From Candidatus Vallotia laricis (GTDB lineage: Bacteria > Pseudomonadota > Gammaproteobacteria > Burkholderiales > Burkholderiaceae): 64,000 bases of DNA. This document shows positions 36,249-48,650 of the stretch, in pieces (position 1 is the first letter of the stretch; every line of letters starts with the position of its first letter). The stretch covers positions 682,001 through 746,000 of the forward strand of contig NZ_CP047399.1 of NCBI RefSeq assembly GCF_020541325.1, given 5' to 3'. The position numbers and the translations under genes are program-made. Under the pieces are notes generated by a model. That model worked only from the letters and a program-made list of their open reading frames with translations, was not told the origin of the DNA and did not search any database.

Positions 36249-37016
36249 ATGCGACTAATTGAAACGTCCGCGAAATCAGGCTATATCTGGATCGGAAAAG
36301 GCATCCGGCTTTTCCGAAAAAACCCGATTCACCTCCTGTCGATTTTCTTTACATATCTATTTTCGATGACGCTGGTTATACATATGCCAGTCGTTGGCTC
36401 CATGCTATGGATAATACTCATGCCGGGTTTATTCGTTGGGTTCATGAGCGCATGCCGTGATGTGTTAGCTAATAGGCACATATGTCCACTCGCCTTGTTT
36501 ACTGGCTTTCGCGCGTATGGTGCTGGCGTCGCTTGGCGGCTCTTGAAGCTTGGACTAATCTACTACTTACTAGTTAGTATAAGCCTGTTTTTAACTTCCA
36601 TGATTGATGACAGCTGGCCGCTAAAAACCTTTATGAGCGAAGTAAAATCGTATGACAATATCGTCTATAGGAACGTCTCGCTTTCTAGTATCATCCTTAG
36701 ATTCGTCATCTATATTCCTACGAATATGTTGTTCTGGTTCGCTCCGATGCTAACTGCTTGGCATAGCATGCCCCCAGTTAAAGCAATGTTCTTTAGCTTT
36801 GTTGCCTGCTGGCGAAATCGTGTCGCATTTCTTGTCTATCTAGCTGCGTGGTTCGCAGTTATAATGGGCGTATCATTAGTACTTGCTTTTATTCTAAACA
36901 CGTTTAGCGTATTAAATATAGCCTTGACTTTGCTACTACCGGGGGGCGCGATCTTATGGACGGTAATTTACTGTTCACTACACATAAGCTATTGTGGTTG
37001 TTTTAGCTGTGAATAG
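36249..37016 (+). CDS. BPSS1780-family integral membrane protein
   Basis: Membrane protein of unknown function, a family found in Burkholderiales beside thrB. The 255-residue product begins MRLIETSAKSGYIWIGKGIR and then has about five or six membrane spans (LLSIFFTYLFSMTLVIHMPV, WIILMPGLFVGFMSACRD, YYLLVSISLFLTSM, VAFLVYLAAWFAVIMGVSLV, ALTLLLPGGAILWTVIYC). The family stretch NMLFWFAPMLTAWHSMPPVKA is clear. The frame is open further upstream inside thrB, but ATG at 36249 is chosen because homologues start M[QR]LIE. Ten-base spacing to thrB indicates one operon. It converges on uvrD. Confidence 0.85.
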   Translation: MRLIETSAKSGYIWIGKGIRLFRKNPIHLLSIFFTYLFSMTLVIHMPVVGSMLWIILMPGLFVGFMSACRDVLANRHICPLALFTGFRAYGAGVAWRLLKLGLIYYLLVSISLFLTSMIDDSWPLKTFMSEVKSYDNIVYRNVSLSSIILRFVIYIPTNMLFWFAPMLTAWHSMPPVKAMFFSFVACWRNRVAFLVYLAAWFAVIMGVSLVLAFILNTFSVLNIALTLLLPGGAILWTVIYCSLHISYCGCFSCE

Positions 37017-37089
37017 TGCGCTAACTTAGTGTCTGTCATTAATCTGTTGTAAATAGAGATTTTGTAGTACGCTGTCACTATTACATAGA

Positions 37090-39456
37090 TTACACTGATT
37101 GTAATTTCGCGATTGTGAGAACAAGCCACTTTGTACCGTATCGCTTAAATGAAACACAAGCTTTTGCGTTTTCGCCATCTCCTTCTAGTTCGGTGATCCT
37201 GCCTTCTCCAAATTTCTTATGGAATACAGCTGCACCGATCTGAAAAGCACTTTGTATATCATCTTTCTGATCACACAACATTGGCATCGTTGAATTATCA
37301 AGACGGGTATCAGTAAAATGGTTTTTCTGCCGCCTATCACAGGCAAGCCAATCACCCCCCCTTAATCCAGAGCTGTTACCTAAACCGGTGCAATGCCTCT
37401 GACGTAGACTGTCCGGTCTAGGCTGAATCCACCTCAAAACTCTAGCAGGTAATTCATTAAAAAATCGAGAACGTACACTGTAACGTGTTTTTCCATGTAA
37501 CATCCGACTTTGGGAGAATGATAGATAAAGAAATTCTTTGGCGCGCGTGATTGCAACATACATGAGACGACGCTCTTCTTCTAGCCCATTCTGTTTTGTT
37601 ACGCTACTTTCATGTGGAAACAAACCCTCCTCAAGTCCAGTGACAAAAACGGCTACAAACTCAAGTCCCTTAGCAGCATGTACCGTCATCAATTGAACTA
37701 CATTCTTCGTAGAATTGGCCTGATTATCACCAGCCTCAAGTGATGCATGTGACAAGAACCCAGAAATTGGCGTTATATAGTTGTAATTCTGCTGGGATCC
37801 GTCGACACTTAGCGCATCCGCCCTGACTTGCTCGTTATCATTGTCTACTCCTTGCATAGACTTATGGAGCTTAGCTGTGAACGAAAATGACATCGAGTAT
37901 GCGGACACGGGACCATAACCTTCCTCAATCACGAATGCGCCAGCTGCATTAACCAGTTCCCGCAAGTTTTCGATGCGACCCAGATTTTCTGGATCATTAG
38001 AGTAGAATTTTTCTAACCCGCTCAGTTTAATTACTGTATTAACCATCTCTGGCAAGCTCATAGAGCGGGTCTCATTATTTATCTGTTCAATCAACGCAAG
38101 AAACTTGCCTAATAATTGGCCGGCCCTGCCTGTCACATACGGGACTGCTTGTAGCATAGAGCAATTGTGTATACGCGCAGTTTTGGATAGTTGCTCGAGC
38201 GAGCGCGTACCAATGCCACGGGCTGGAAAATTAACCACCCGATCAAACGCAGTATCATCACTCGAATTAATAATCAGCCGAAGGTAGGCAAGAGCATGTT
38301 TAACCTCTTGACGCTCGAAAAAACGTAGGCCACCGTATACACGATATGTAATTCCAGAATTGACCAGAACATGTTCGACCACGCGTGACTGCGCGTTGCT
38401 GCGATATAGAATTGCAATCTCGTCTGGTGATAATCCCGTATCGATAAGAGCTCGCACTTCTTTTGCAATCCAACCGGCCTCCTGTGAATCAGTCGTTGCC
38501 TTATAAGCATGCACTGGTTTTCCGTGACAAGCATTCGTACGCAAGTTCTTGCCGAGCCGTTTCGAGTTATGTGCGATCAGCGTATTAGCTGCGTCGAGAA
38601 TATTGCCGTGTGAACGATAATTCTGCTCAAGCTTAATCAAGTGCCGAACATTAAACTCACGTTCGAAGTCAAACATATTACCCGCATTGGCGCCACGGAA
38701 GGCATAAATTGACTGATCGTCATCTCCAACTGCGAATATTCCATTACGCTCTCCAGCTAGAAGTTTTATCCACGCATATTGAAGCTTGCTAGTATCCTGG
38801 AACTCATCAACTAGAATATGCCGGAAACGGGACTGGTAATATGACCGTAGAGTTGAATTATGTTGTAGCAGCTCGTACGAGCGCAATAACAATTCTGAAA
38901 AATCGACGACTCCTTCGCGTTGACATTGTTGATCGTAGGCAGAATACAGATCAACCCACTTGCGATTGTAGTTATCGCTAGCATCGACATCTTTGGGCCT
39001 TAAACTTTGCTCTTTCGCATTATTAATAAAGTACTGAAGATTTTTTGCGGGATATTTCTCGTCGTCAACGTTTAGGCTTTTTATCAACCGCCTGATTGCC
39101 ACTAATTGGTCTGCCGAGTCTAAGATCTGAAAGGCTTGTGGCAAACCGGCATCCTGATAATGCGTGCGCAGCATCCGGTTACATAGTCCATGGAAGGTTC
39201 CAATCCACATGTTGTGTGTATTAATTGGCAGTATTACATCCAATCGCATTAACATTTCACGAGCCGCTTTGTTCGTGAAGGTAACAGCTAAAATATCAGC
39301 AGCATTCGCTTCGCCACATGAAATCAACCATGCAATCCTAGTAATAAGTACACGCGTCTTTCCGCTGCCAGCGCCGGCTAGAATCAAAGCCGGTTCGTTC
39401 GGCAGCGTTACTGCTGCATATTGTTCTAGATTGAGATTAGCAAGTAAATCAGACAC
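37090..39456 (-). CDS. uvrD: ATP-dependent DNA helicase II (UvrD/Rep family)
   Basis: Superfamily 1 3'-5' helicase for excision and mismatch repair. The 788-residue product shows the Q-motif/Walker A GAGSGKT (28-34), TFTNKAAREM, HILVDEFQDT (motif II), GDDDQSIYAFRGA (motif III), LEQNYRS (motif IV), LMTVHAAKGLEF (motif V) and RRLMYVAITRAKE (motif VI), and the C-terminal PcrA/UvrD tail. The start is GTG at 39456-39454, fixed by the conserved SDLLANLN terminus. A seven-C run at 37355-37361 encodes Gly-Gly in the poorly conserved C-terminal part. It is divergent from valS. Confidence 0.96.
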   Translation of the reverse strand: MSDLLANLNLEQYAAVTLPNEPALILAGAGSGKTRVLITRIAWLISCGEANAADILAVTFTNKAAREMLMRLDVILPINTHNMWIGTFHGLCNRMLRTHYQDAGLPQAFQILDSADQLVAIRRLIKSLNVDDEKYPAKNLQYFINNAKEQSLRPKDVDASDNYNRKWVDLYSAYDQQCQREGVVDFSELLLRSYELLQHNSTLRSYYQSRFRHILVDEFQDTSKLQYAWIKLLAGERNGIFAVGDDDQSIYAFRGANAGNMFDFEREFNVRHLIKLEQNYRSHGNILDAANTLIAHNSKRLGKNLRTNACHGKPVHAYKATTDSQEAGWIAKEVRALIDTGLSPDEIAILYRSNAQSRVVEHVLVNSGITYRVYGGLRFFERQEVKHALAYLRLIINSSDDTAFDRVVNFPARGIGTRSLEQLSKTARIHNCSMLQAVPYVTGRAGQLLGKFLALIEQINNETRSMSLPEMVNTVIKLSGLEKFYSNDPENLGRIENLRELVNAAGAFVIEEGYGPVSAYSMSFSFTAKLHKSMQGVDNDNEQVRADALSVDGSQQNYNYITPISGFLSHASLEAGDNQANSTKNVVQLMTVHAAKGLEFVAVFVTGLEEGLFPHESSVTKQNGLEEERRLMYVAITRAKEFLYLSFSQSRMLHGKTRYSVRSRFFNELPARVLRWIQPRPDSLRQRHCTGLGNSSGLRGGDWLACDRRQKNHFTDTRLDNSTMPMLCDQKDDIQSAFQIGAAVFHKKFGEGRITELEGDGENAKACVSFKRYGTKWLVLTIAKLQSV

Positions 39457-39591
39457 GAGCGGCTTTAGTCATAAAAACAAGCCTATTATTATATCGACAC
39501 GGTGTGCTCGATACACGACGGTTAGGAGACTAACGTCTCCATTATAATAGATCCCACTGCATTTTCACCGCCTTTCAGGCAGATTTCGACA

Positions 39592-42465
39592 ATGAGCAAT
39601 AGCGCTATTACGCTTGCAAAAAATTTTGAGCCGTCAACGATTGAAGCATATTGGTGTTCAGAATGGGAGAAACGTGGCTACGCGAGGACAACTTTGGACT
39701 CGCATCGCCCTAACTTCGCGATTCAATTGCCTCCGCCAAACGTGACCGGTACGCTGCACATGGGTCATGCATTTAACCAGACTATCATAGATGGATTGGC
39801 ACGCTACCATCGAATGGACGGCGACAATACATTATGGGTACCCGGCATGGATCATGCGGGCATTGCCACTCAAATCGTTGTAGAACGACAACTCGACGCA
39901 CAAAAACAATCACGGCAAGCGCTAGGACAAGAGCGCTTTGTTGAATGTGTCCGCCAATGGACAAAGAAATCAAGCGCCACAATCACTCAACAGATTCGGC
40001 GGCTTGGCGCATCGATCGATTGGTCGCGAGAATATTTTACGATGGATGATGGTATGTCTCGGGCTGTCATTGATGTATTTGTTCGCCTCTATCAGCAGGG
40101 GCTTATCTATCGTGGAAAGCGGATTGTAAACTGGGATCCAAAGCTAAGGACTGCAGTATCAGATCTAGAGGTAATTAGCGAAGAGGAGGATGGAAATCTA
40201 TGGTATATCCGATACCCACTCGCTGACGGCTCAGGCCATCTAACCTTAGCAACCACGCGGCCTGAAACGATGTTTGGAGATGTTGCAGTGATGGTTCATC
40301 CACGGGACGAACGTTACATGGCATTAATCGGTAAGACTCTTATACTACCGCTAGTGGGACGTAAAATCCCGATAATCACTGATGATTACGTAGAGCGCGA
40401 GTTTGGAACAGGAGCAGTCAAAGTTACACCAGCTCATGATTTCAACGACTATGCGGTCGGGAAACGTCATGGATTAGCGCAGATTATTGTGCTTACACCT
40501 GATGCAAAGATGAACGACAATGCACCGGCTGCTTATCGTGGTCTTGACCGTTTCGCTGCACGGGAGCGCATCGTCGCAGATCTCAGCGCACTCGGTATGC
40601 TTGAATCGATTAGGCCACACCGATTGGTTGTACCGCGCGGTGATCGTACAGGATCGATTATCGAGCCGATGCTTACTAATCAGTGGTTTATCGCGATGAG
40701 CCAACCGGCGCCCGAAGGCACATTCTATCCAGGTCAATCAATAACGCAAATCTCACTTGACGTAGTAAGGCGTGGTCGCATCAAATTCGTTCCCGAAAAC
40801 TGGACTACCACATACTACCAGTGGCTTGAGAACATCCAGGACTGGTGCATCTCGCGCCAACTGTGGTGGGGGCATCAGATTCCCGCATGGTATTCCGATG
40901 ATGGTCGAGTATTCGTCGCACACAGCGAATCTGATGCGCTTGCACAGGCCCGATTACAAGCCTATAACGGCACGCTTAAGCGTGACACGGATGTGCTGGA
41001 TACGTGGTTTTCTTCCGCACTTGTTCCATTCTCTTCACTTGGCTGGCCAAAATCCACACCAGAACTCGAATATTTCCTTCCGTCAGCTGTATTAGTAACA
41101 GGTTTCGACATCATCTTCTTCTGGGTTGCCAGAATGGTGATGATGACCACGCATTTCACCGATAAAGTGCCGTTTCATACTGTGTATGTTCACGGATTAG
41201 TGCGCGACGCTGAAGGACAAAAGATGTCTAAAAGTCGCGGCAATACGCTCGATCCAATTGATATTATTGATGGTATAGACTTAGAGTCGCTTGTTGCTAA
41301 GCGCATCACTGGGTTAATGAATCCGGATCAGGCGGTATTAATAGAGCAAAAGACACGCAAGATATTTCCAAATGGGATTCCTGCCTACGGTACTGATGCA
41401 CTTCGATTCACAATGGCCTCGATGGCTACGCTTGGGCGTAATATAAACTTTGATCTTTCGCGTTGTGAGGGCTATCGAAACTTCTGTAACAAATTATGGA
41501 ATGCTGCACGGTTTGTTCTGATAAAGTGCGAGGGACATGATTGTGGCATCGTTCCATACCAGAGCGACCCCAAGTCGCGCAGAGTGTTCAACTTTTCCCC
41601 GGCTGATCGATGGATTGTATCACTGTTGCAACAGGTTGAATCAAACGTTGAGAAAGGCTTTTCCAACTACCGATTTGATAACATTGCAAGTGCAATTTAT
41701 AAGTTCGTCTGGGATGAGTATTGTGACTGGTATATTGAGTTAGCTAAGGTTCAGTTGCAGATTGGTACGCCGATTCAGCAGCGTAGCACGCGGTGCACAC
41801 TACTTATAGTGCTTGAGACAATCCTGCGGCTTGCACACCCGTTGATACCATTTATTACTGAATCGTTATGGCAGAAAGTTGCGCCACTAGCAGGTCGGTA
41901 TCCCGTGGGAACCGCGCCTGGCGATGCCTCTATAATGAGGCAACCTTATCCGCGCAGCATGTCCGAGAAATGCGATAAGAGGGCGGAACAGTGGATCACC
42001 GAACTAAAGACAATAGTCGATGCATGTCGTAATTTACGTAGCCAGATAAATCTAGAGCCAGCAACGCGAGCAGGGCTGATAGCTAGCGCAGATACAAGCT
42101 TGAATGCAATGCGCCTGATGGAATTCTCACCTTATGTGCAAGCGCTTGCACGGTTATCGGAAGTTCAGGTGCTCGAAGACGAAGCCGATCTTAATCAACA
42201 GGCGTTCGGTGCGCCCGTTGCAATAGTCGGCACGATTAGGCTTGTACTGAAGGTCGAAATTGATATTACCGCGGAACGCAGGAGGCTGACCCGTGAAATT
42301 AGCCGTATTATGGGTGAACTAGCTAAGTGCAACGCAAAGCTACAAAATAAGTATTTTATGAATCGTGCACCGATTGCTATCGTCTCCCAAGAGCAGAAAA
42401 GATTATCAGATTTTAGATCTATGCTAACAAAACTTTCTGAGCGTCTTAGTCAACTTTCGTCATAA
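39592..42465 (+). CDS. valS: Valyl-tRNA synthetase
   Basis: Charges tRNA-Val. The 957-residue class I enzyme has the HIGH motif as HMGH (56-59, in [12 protein letters not shown]), the CP1 editing domain ([14 protein letters not shown]), KMSKS at 544-548 ([14 protein letters not shown]), the anticodon-binding domain ([13 protein letters not shown]) and the C-terminal coiled-coil arm ([20 protein letters not shown]). ATG at 39592 fits homologues; the ribosome site is weak. galU follows on the same strand after about 100 bases. Confidence 0.97.
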   Translation: MSNSAITLAKNFEPSTIEAYWCSEWEKRGYARTTLDSHRPNFAIQLPPPNVTGTLHMGHAFNQTIIDGLARYHRMDGDNTLWVPGMDHAGIATQIVVERQLDAQKQSRQALGQERFVECVRQWTKKSSATITQQIRRLGASIDWSREYFTMDDGMSRAVIDVFVRLYQQGLIYRGKRIVNWDPKLRTAVSDLEVISEEEDGNLWYIRYPLADGSGHLTLATTRPETMFGDVAVMVHPRDERYMALIGKTLILPLVGRKIPIITDDYVEREFGTGAVKVTPAHDFNDYAVGKRHGLAQIIVLTPDAKMNDNAPAAYRGLDRFAARERIVADLSALGMLESIRPHRLVVPRGDRTGSIIEPMLTNQWFIAMSQPAPEGTFYPGQSITQISLDVVRRGRIKFVPENWTTTYYQWLENIQDWCISRQLWWGHQIPAWYSDDGRVFVAHSESDALAQARLQAYNGTLKRDTDVLDTWFSSALVPFSSLGWPKSTPELEYFLPSAVLVTGFDIIFFWVARMVMMTTHFTDKVPFHTVYVHGLVRDAEGQKMSKSRGNTLDPIDIIDGIDLESLVAKRITGLMNPDQAVLIEQKTRKIFPNGIPAYGTDALRFTMASMATLGRNINFDLSRCEGYRNFCNKLWNAARFVLIKCEGHDCGIVPYQSDPKSRRVFNFSPADRWIVSLLQQVESNVEKGFSNYRFDNIASAIYKFVWDEYCDWYIELAKVQLQIGTPIQQRSTRCTLLIVLETILRLAHPLIPFITESLWQKVAPLAGRYPVGTAPGDASIMRQPYPRSMSEKCDKRAEQWITELKTIVDACRNLRSQINLEPATRAGLIASADTSLNAMRLMEFSPYVQALARLSEVQVLEDEADLNQQAFGAPVAIVGTIRLVLKVEIDITAERRRLTREISRIMGELAKCNAKLQNKYFMNRAPIAIVSQEQKRLSDFRSMLTKLSERLSQLSS

Positions 42466-42567
42466 GGTGCATATAATCTATACTACAGAAATGATATCTG
42501 ATGGGCTGTCTATTTTCTCAATATCGGTCTAACCTAGTACAACCGGAAACAAACGGGGTAATTGAAG

Positions 42568-43449
42568 ATGCTTAAAGTTACTAAGGCTGTTTTTCCAGTG
42601 GCGGGTCTTGGCACGAGATTCCTTCCGGCCACAAAGGCAAGCCCAAAAGAAATGCTTCCAGTAGTTGACAAGCCATTGATTCAGTATGCGGTTGAGGAGG
42701 CAATTGCCGCTGGGATAACCGAAATGATTTTCGTGACAGGCCGTAGCAAGCGCGCGATCGAGGATCATTTCGATAAATCATATGAGATAGAATCAGAACT
42801 TGAGGCACGTGGAAAGCATAAGTTACTCGAGTTAGTGCGCGGGATCAAGCCAAGCCACGTTAACTGCTGCTACGTTCGCCAGCCCGAGTCTCTCGGACTC
42901 GGGCATGCAGTATTGTGCGCGGAAAAACTCCTCGGCGAAAACCCATTCGCAGTCATTCTTGCCGACGATCTTTTATACGGTCGGCCGCCAGTGATGCAGC
43001 AAATGATCGAAGTATTTAATCACTACCATAGCTCAGTGATTGGCATCGAGGAAGTTCCGCATGAGGAAACGAAGTCATATGGTATTATCGATGGAAAAGA
43101 ATGGGAGGATAACATTGTCAAGATATCAGGCATTGTTGAAAAACCAGACCCCCAAGTAGCGCTATCTAATTTTGGCGTGGTTGGGCGCTACGTACTAAAA
43201 CCTCGTATCTTTAGTCACTTACGCGCACTGAGGCCAGATACAGGCGGTGAATTGCAACTAACTGATGCAATCCAGTCGCTGCTTGGAGACGAGCAAGTGC
43301 TTGCATACAAGTATCACGGGACACGCTTTGATTGCGGAAGTAAGCTTGGCTATTTAAAGGCAACGGTCGAGTTTGCACTACAGCACCCAGAGGTTTGTGA
43401 AAAGTTTTCAGAATACTTGCGTACTCGCTCTCCTATATTAGAAGGTTAA
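42568..43449 (+). CDS. galU: UTP-glucose-1-phosphate uridylyltransferase
   Basis: Makes UDP-glucose from UTP and glucose-1-phosphate, for envelope polysaccharides and glycolipids. The 293-residue product has the nucleotidyltransferase N-terminus ([20 protein letters not shown]), [14 protein letters not shown], and the later motifs ADDLLYG and [11 protein letters not shown], ending RSPILEG. The frame also opens at a TTG two codons upstream; the ATG at 42568 gives the [10 protein letters not shown] start seen in homologues. A terminator follows at 43460. Confidence 0.96.
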   Translation: MLKVTKAVFPVAGLGTRFLPATKASPKEMLPVVDKPLIQYAVEEAIAAGITEMIFVTGRSKRAIEDHFDKSYEIESELEARGKHKLLELVRGIKPSHVNCCYVRQPESLGLGHAVLCAEKLLGENPFAVILADDLLYGRPPVMQQMIEVFNHYHSSVIGIEEVPHEETKSYGIIDGKEWEDNIVKISGIVEKPDPQVALSNFGVVGRYVLKPRIFSHLRALRPDTGGELQLTDAIQSLLGDEQVLAYKYHGTRFDCGSKLGYLKATVEFALQHPEVCEKFSEYLRTRSPILEG

Positions 43450-43459
43450 TACTGTGACA

Positions 43460-43485
43460 CGGTGCCTTAACTGGCGCCGATTTTA
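43460..43485 (+). terminator. Intrinsic terminator between galU and tusA
   Basis: CGGTGCC (43460-43466) pairs with GGCGCCG (43473-43479, one G-T pair) over a 6-base loop, followed by ATTTTAC on plus. It lies ten bases after galU and directly before the tusA stop, serving the plus strand. Confidence 0.6.
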
Positions 43486-43486
43486 C

Positions 43487-43717
43487 TTAACGCCGACGAA
43501 TCAGGAATATGCACGTCTTATTATCACAAGTAGTAACTTCGAGTAATTTGTTGCTAGTCTGCCTAGAAAATGCTGCAAAATCCTGGTACGCGCTAGGATC
43601 TGTCGCCAGCACTTTTAGAATCTGACCGCTTTGCATATCTGCCAATGCTTTTTTTGTGTGCAATATCGGCAATGGGCAGGACAGCCCACGTGTATCAACT
43701 TCCTTGTGGATTTCCAT
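43487..43717 (-). CDS. tusA: Sulfur-carrier protein TusA (SirA family)
   Basis: Small cytoplasmic sulfur carrier that accepts persulfide from cysteine desulfurase and feeds tRNA thiolation or other sulfur pathways. The 76-residue product has the CPxP signature DTRGLSCPLPILHTKKAL with the sulfur-bearing Cys14, and the second strand-helix block GQILKVLATDPSAYQDFAAF. GGGGA sits just before the ATG at 43717. It is convergent with galU. Other tus genes are not in this window, so the downstream acceptor is unknown. Confidence 0.93.
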   Translation of the reverse strand: MEIHKEVDTRGLSCPLPILHTKKALADMQSGQILKVLATDPSAYQDFAAFSRQTSNKLLEVTTCDNKTCIFLIRRR

Positions 43718-44776
43718 TGAATCCCCACTATTTAGCTTGCACGCTATGCCTTAGCTTAAGCGCGATGAGGTTTTGTTTGGATAATCTATAAATTATAGTA
43801 AGAACAACGCTGCGCGTTTATATCACTAGCATACTGGTTTAGTAAAACTTAATTCATTATTATTGAACGATTCAAGAGGCACTATCACATCGATACAATA
43901 TATATCTTCTAGTATCGAATCGAACTTACTACCTTACCTGTAGTGAATTTAGTTCTCTGAAATTACGCCAAGATTCTTCTAATAACGAAAACTAAGTATC
44001 TTAATCTATATGTTATTTCTGCAGTACGTGATAGCAATAATACTGGACATTATAGTCCAGTAGTGCAATTTTAAACTATCAGGAAGCGCGTAGAATACAA
44101 AATATTCATCCGCTCGTCACCCCTAAAAGAACATAGAGTTGTCCTCTAACGGCTATAGACCATCAAATAGCTTATAAATAGGCGTTTTCCTGAGTAACCG
44201 GTTCTGCATTACACATCTCATATAGCGTAATTCCCATCAATAGCAATCTAATCTGAGATATGAAAGTATAAAACCTTCTATAATCATACTATAGTACGAT
44301 CATTAAAAGTCCAGTGAATTACTGGCAGCAGATAGTTAATCTATCGCGCTGGACTTAAATACACATTGATAATGCGCCTAAATAATTGTTGATATCTTAT
44401 AGATGAGTGGAAACGTTATATTTATAGTTTTGTCTGATACATAAGATTTTATACTTAATTGTCAGTATGTAATATCAAATGATAGTACATATCATAACGC
44501 AAATTCAGATAAAATATACGGTACACTCGTACCAATCTTTTAATAAATATTAGGAGAATCGGAAGTTCTGTGGTAGCAAGACCTGCTTAGAGAATATTGA
44601 AACTTATTCTAGTGTATCTAGAAAAGCTGGTACCAATTACAATCTATTACTACTTCACCTAATAATTTTCCAGACGCAAACCGTAGGCGTTGCTATGTTA
44701 TATACGAGTGTGGCCAGATTAGGTTACTTTATCTGTCTCGTTATTTGCTAGATCACTGACCATTTATGTAGTAAAC
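43718..44776. other. Non-coding island
   Basis: About 1.06 kb between tusA and alaS with no gene. A small hairpin TACTGGAC-attata-GTCCAGTA lies near 44042-44063. Nothing else is supported. Confidence 0.6.
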
Positions 44777-47401
44777 TTACAATCGTGCTCGGACCCATTC
44801 TTTAACACTGAGCAGTGCCTCTGGTAGACGAGACGGATTATTACCACCTGCTTGCGCTATATCTGAATAGCCTCCTCCACTGCCCCCCACCTGCTTTGCA
44901 ACGAAATTAACTAGATCGCTAGCCTTAACATTTTTACTTGCACCGGGCGTTACGCTAGCAATTAGTCTGATTTTACCGCTATCAACACTTGCTAGCACGA
45001 TCACAGCACGATCAAGCTGATTTTTTAGCTTGTCAACCGTTTCACGTAGCATTTTTACATCAGCACTCTGAAGCTCAGCCGCTAATACATGCACTCCCGC
45101 TACGTTAACTGCTCGGCTCGAAAGTTCATCTCTCGAGCTTGTTGAGAGTTTCGATTTTAATTGTATTACTTCCTTTTTAAATGCCCTCATTTGGTCCCGA
45201 AGGTGCGCGATACGCGGAGCAAGCTCTATCGGTCGAACTTTTAATACTGAAGCAGCTTCTTCAAGCATCGACTCTAATCTATGCACATAGCGCACTGCAT
45301 TATCACCAGTAATCGCTTCAACGCGGCGGATATGTGCCGCTACGCTGCCTTCAAACGTAATCTTGAACAAACCGATATTACCAGTATGCTGCACATGCGT
45401 CCCACCACATAACTCCCTCGAGAAACCTAGTTCAATCATACGGACCTCGTCAACATACTTTTCGCCGAACAGCGCTGTAGCTCCTAAGCTAACAGCGTTA
45501 TCGAACGATAATATTTGAGCAATGCTCGGAGTATTAGCTAATACCTCAGCATTAACTAACATCTCAACACTATGGATCTCATGATTGCTGAGAGGCTTGT
45601 GGTGTAAAAAATCGAAACGAGTTTTCTCTGGATTAACTAGCGAACCCCTTTGTTGAACATGTGGACCCAGCACCTTACGCAGCGCTTTATGCATTAGATG
45701 CGTCGCTGAGTGATTGCGTGTAATACGAGCACGTCGCTCAATATCGATATAAGCACTAACAACATCGCCAACCCTTATCTCGCCCCTCTCAAGGACGCCA
45801 TAGTGACCGATTACGTTAGTCCGGACCTTCAATGTATCGGACACGATAAAGTGTGTCACTGTATTAGTAATCACTCCTCGGTCTCCGACCTGTCCACCTG
45901 ACTCCGCATAAAAAGGCGTCTGATCAAGAATAATAACGCTCTGGTAGCCTGCACGAAGCAATGGCACCGATATACCATTGATATATACCGCTACGACAGT
46001 AACATCACTACACAAATACTTATCATAGCCATGAAATATAGTCTGACCACCTATATAATCAAGCTCCCGAACTATCTGAAACTTAGCGGATGCCCGTGCT
46101 TGCTCGCGCTGGCGCCTCATCGATTTATCAAACGCTGCGTCGTCGACATCGATTCCCCGTTCACGGCAAATATCCGCTGTCAGATCTAGGGGAAATCCAT
46201 ACGTATCGTGCAGCTTGAATGCAAGCTCACCGTCGAGAACCTTCATACCGCGCTCCGTAAGATCTGACAAAATAGCTTCTAGAATTGATATCCCCTGCTC
46301 AATAGTCTCAGAGAAACGCTTCTCTTCTTGACATAGCACATCTGTTACATGACTCTGCGCCATTTTTAATTTAGGATATGCCTCCCCCATTTCATCGACT
46401 AGATCTTCAACTAGTCGATAGAAGAATGGACGCTTATACCCAAGCTTATAGCCGTGTCGGATTGCACGGCGCACGATGCGTCGTAGCACGTAACCACGCC
46501 CCTCATTACCAGGCATGACGCCATCAACAATCATAAAGCTACATGCGCGAATATGGTCCGCAATTACCTTTAAAGAGTTATGCTCGAGATCTGATGTGCG
46601 GGTTACCCGAGCTGCTGCAGCAATGAGCCGTTGAAATAGATCGATTTTGTAGTTGCTATGCACGTGTTGCAAGACCGCCGCCAGCCGCTCCAGGCCCATG
46701 CCGGTATCGATGCACTGTTGTTGCAACGGCCTAAGATTGCCTTGCGCATCTCGATTAAATTGTATAAACACGAGGTTCCAGATCTCAATAAAGCGGTCAC
46801 CACTCTCGTCAGCTGATCCAGGTGGCCCACCCCATACTTGTGGTCCGTGATCATAGAAGATTTCAGAGCATGGCCCACAGGGACCAGTGTCGGCCATTTG
46901 CCAAAAATTATCTGAGGCATAGCGCGCACCTTTATTGTCACCAATACGAATAACTCGCTCAAGTGGCAGACCGATTTCGTTACTCCAGATATGAGATGCC
47001 TCATCGTCCTCGTAGTATACGGTTACACTTAACTTCTCTGGCTGTAGCTTATAGACACCTGTAAGCAGCTCCCATGCATAGTGAATCGCATCGCGCTTAA
47101 AATAGTCACCAAAAGAGAAGTTTCCGAGCATCTCAAAAAATGTATGGTGCCGGGTAGTATAGCCAACGTTCTCTAGATCATTATGCTTTCCACCAGCTCG
47201 TATGCTTGGCTGCGAGGTTACGGCCCGCGAGTATGGTCTGGTTTCGGTGCTTAAAAACACATCCTTAAATTGCACCATTCCAGAGTTTGTAAACAATAGA
47301 GTGGGATCGTTAGGGGGTACAAGACTCGAGGAATGAACGATTGTATGGCCCTTTGATTCGAAAAATCTTAGGAACTTCTCGCGGATTTTAGCAGCCTTCA
47401 T
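44777..47401 (-). CDS. alaS: Alanyl-tRNA synthetase
   Basis: Charges tRNA-Ala and edits mischarged Ser/Gly. The 874-residue class II enzyme begins [19 protein letters not shown], with [15 protein letters not shown] and [17 protein letters not shown] in the catalytic domain, the editing/zinc motifs [11 protein letters not shown] and ELCGGTHV, and the C-terminal DHHA1 region ([15 protein letters not shown]). GGAG lies six bases before the ATG. It is divergent from glnS across a decayed island. Confidence 0.97.
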   Translation of the reverse strand: MKAAKIREKFLRFFESKGHTIVHSSSLVPPNDPTLLFTNSGMVQFKDVFLSTETRPYSRAVTSQPSIRAGGKHNDLENVGYTTRHHTFFEMLGNFSFGDYFKRDAIHYAWELLTGVYKLQPEKLSVTVYYEDDEASHIWSNEIGLPLERVIRIGDNKGARYASDNFWQMADTGPCGPCSEIFYDHGPQVWGGPPGSADESGDRFIEIWNLVFIQFNRDAQGNLRPLQQQCIDTGMGLERLAAVLQHVHSNYKIDLFQRLIAAAARVTRTSDLEHNSLKVIADHIRACSFMIVDGVMPGNEGRGYVLRRIVRRAIRHGYKLGYKRPFFYRLVEDLVDEMGEAYPKLKMAQSHVTDVLCQEEKRFSETIEQGISILEAILSDLTERGMKVLDGELAFKLHDTYGFPLDLTADICRERGIDVDDAAFDKSMRRQREQARASAKFQIVRELDYIGGQTIFHGYDKYLCSDVTVVAVYINGISVPLLRAGYQSVIILDQTPFYAESGGQVGDRGVITNTVTHFIVSDTLKVRTNVIGHYGVLERGEIRVGDVVSAYIDIERRARITRNHSATHLMHKALRKVLGPHVQQRGSLVNPEKTRFDFLHHKPLSNHEIHSVEMLVNAEVLANTPSIAQILSFDNAVSLGATALFGEKYVDEVRMIELGFSRELCGGTHVQHTGNIGLFKITFEGSVAAHIRRVEAITGDNAVRYVHRLESMLEEAASVLKVRPIELAPRIAHLRDQMRAFKKEVIQLKSKLSTSSRDELSSRAVNVAGVHVLAAELQSADVKMLRETVDKLKNQLDRAVIVLASVDSGKIRLIASVTPGASKNVKASDLVNFVAKQVGGSGGGYSDIAQAGGNNPSRLPEALLSVKEWVRARL

Positions 47402-48650
47402 AGCATACTCCGAGTAGTCGTCGCTGACGAGCTAGCGTATCGCGTAAATCCGGATATAAAAATATTCCGTTTAATAGTTTTATTATACGGGATGTGCATA
47501 TACCTCTTACCCCTATATAATTTCCGCACTTGTCTGGAAACATATTTAGTTTATAAAGTCTTAATTTTTAAGCTTGCTGCTTCAAAATTATAAGATACGT
47601 CTTTGGTTAAAAGCACGAAATTAACTACGTCTCGCTGAGGCAAGTCTAGCGCGACCCTCGAAATTTCTCGATGAGTTTTGCGATGAGCCCGCTGCTAGGC
47701 CAAACGGAACAGGGATATAAGCTACTAACCTAGCAAAAAATGAATGCTTGCCGATCATTAACTATCATGCCAATGATTTTTTTGGGGCGCATAGTCTATT
47801 TAGAACACCTACGTCTATCATATTACGCGAATAGGAGTTATTAATATGGGAGCATGCACATAGCTTAAACCGGAACTTTGGTACGATCTTGACTATTGAA
47901 GGAAACCGTGCCTGAGATTGCATGATAATAAACAAGGTAGATCCCATGCTCCATCTACCGAGGATTTCTGGTATGGTAAAGCTTTACTTGATGCTAACCC
48001 TACCCCCCCATAAGCGAAGGTATATCGCTGAATATTTATGAGCTGAATACTGGCGTTAAACTTCTGTTTTTCTGTATCATATATATCACTCAGTAGGTCC
48101 ACACCATTAGACGGGCTCAATCTTTTAAGAAAATTAAGAAATCTACATAGCTAAACTTTTAAAGTTTTTTGGTCTTTTATCAAAAAATAAGTAATATACT
48201 TTCTAAGTAAAGTGAATAAGATTTTTTTATCACCAGCCGGAATTATAGAGCAACAACCTATATACATTACACGGTGCAAAGAATAATTATTAATATTTAG
48301 CCCAGACGATTTTGCCGCCCTGGGCACCCACTATATGTTTTTTTAAAAGGCAACAATAACCAGAAAGTAGACAATACTGAGCGATTGATGGAAGAATTAT
48401 TATTGAGAAAGTATTACTCTTTAACGCATTCGGCGTTTATGTTTCCTTAGATTATTGATTTGTATCAGTGTATGCACACAGAAACGCTTAAAATTCTAGG
48501 CGCAATATAAATAATAAGTTTTTATAACTATTAAGTTTATAGCGGCACTGTAATCTTACCTTATTGTTTTTCTGAATTATTACATCAGATAAAATACGTG
48601 TCGCACACATCGATCAGCTCAGATAGGTTCGGGTTAGGTCCCATATACGA
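47402..48650. other. Island between alaS and glnS with a tolC-like relic
   Basis: About 1.25 kb without an intact gene. A minus frame at 47893-48120 resembles a TolC C-terminus and is listed separately. A run of seven C is at 48003-48009. Promoters for the divergent alaS and glnS must lie here but are not evident. Confidence 0.5.
47893..48120 (-). pseudogene. Relic of a TolC/OEP-family outer-membrane channel
   Basis: The minus frame contains NGVDLLSDIYDTEKQKFNAS followed by IQLINIQRYTFAY. This matches the TolC repeat pattern GVRTIVDVLDATTTLYNA...LANARYNY in spacing: G-V, D-[IV]-x-D, [FY]-N-A, L-x-N and R-Y all fall in place with one residue inserted. Beyond about residue 45 the similarity stops, and upstream the frame is unreadable. 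Free-living relatives use such channels with efflux pumps or type I secretion. Reported as a broken remnant; the identification rests on one short block. Confidence 0.5.
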
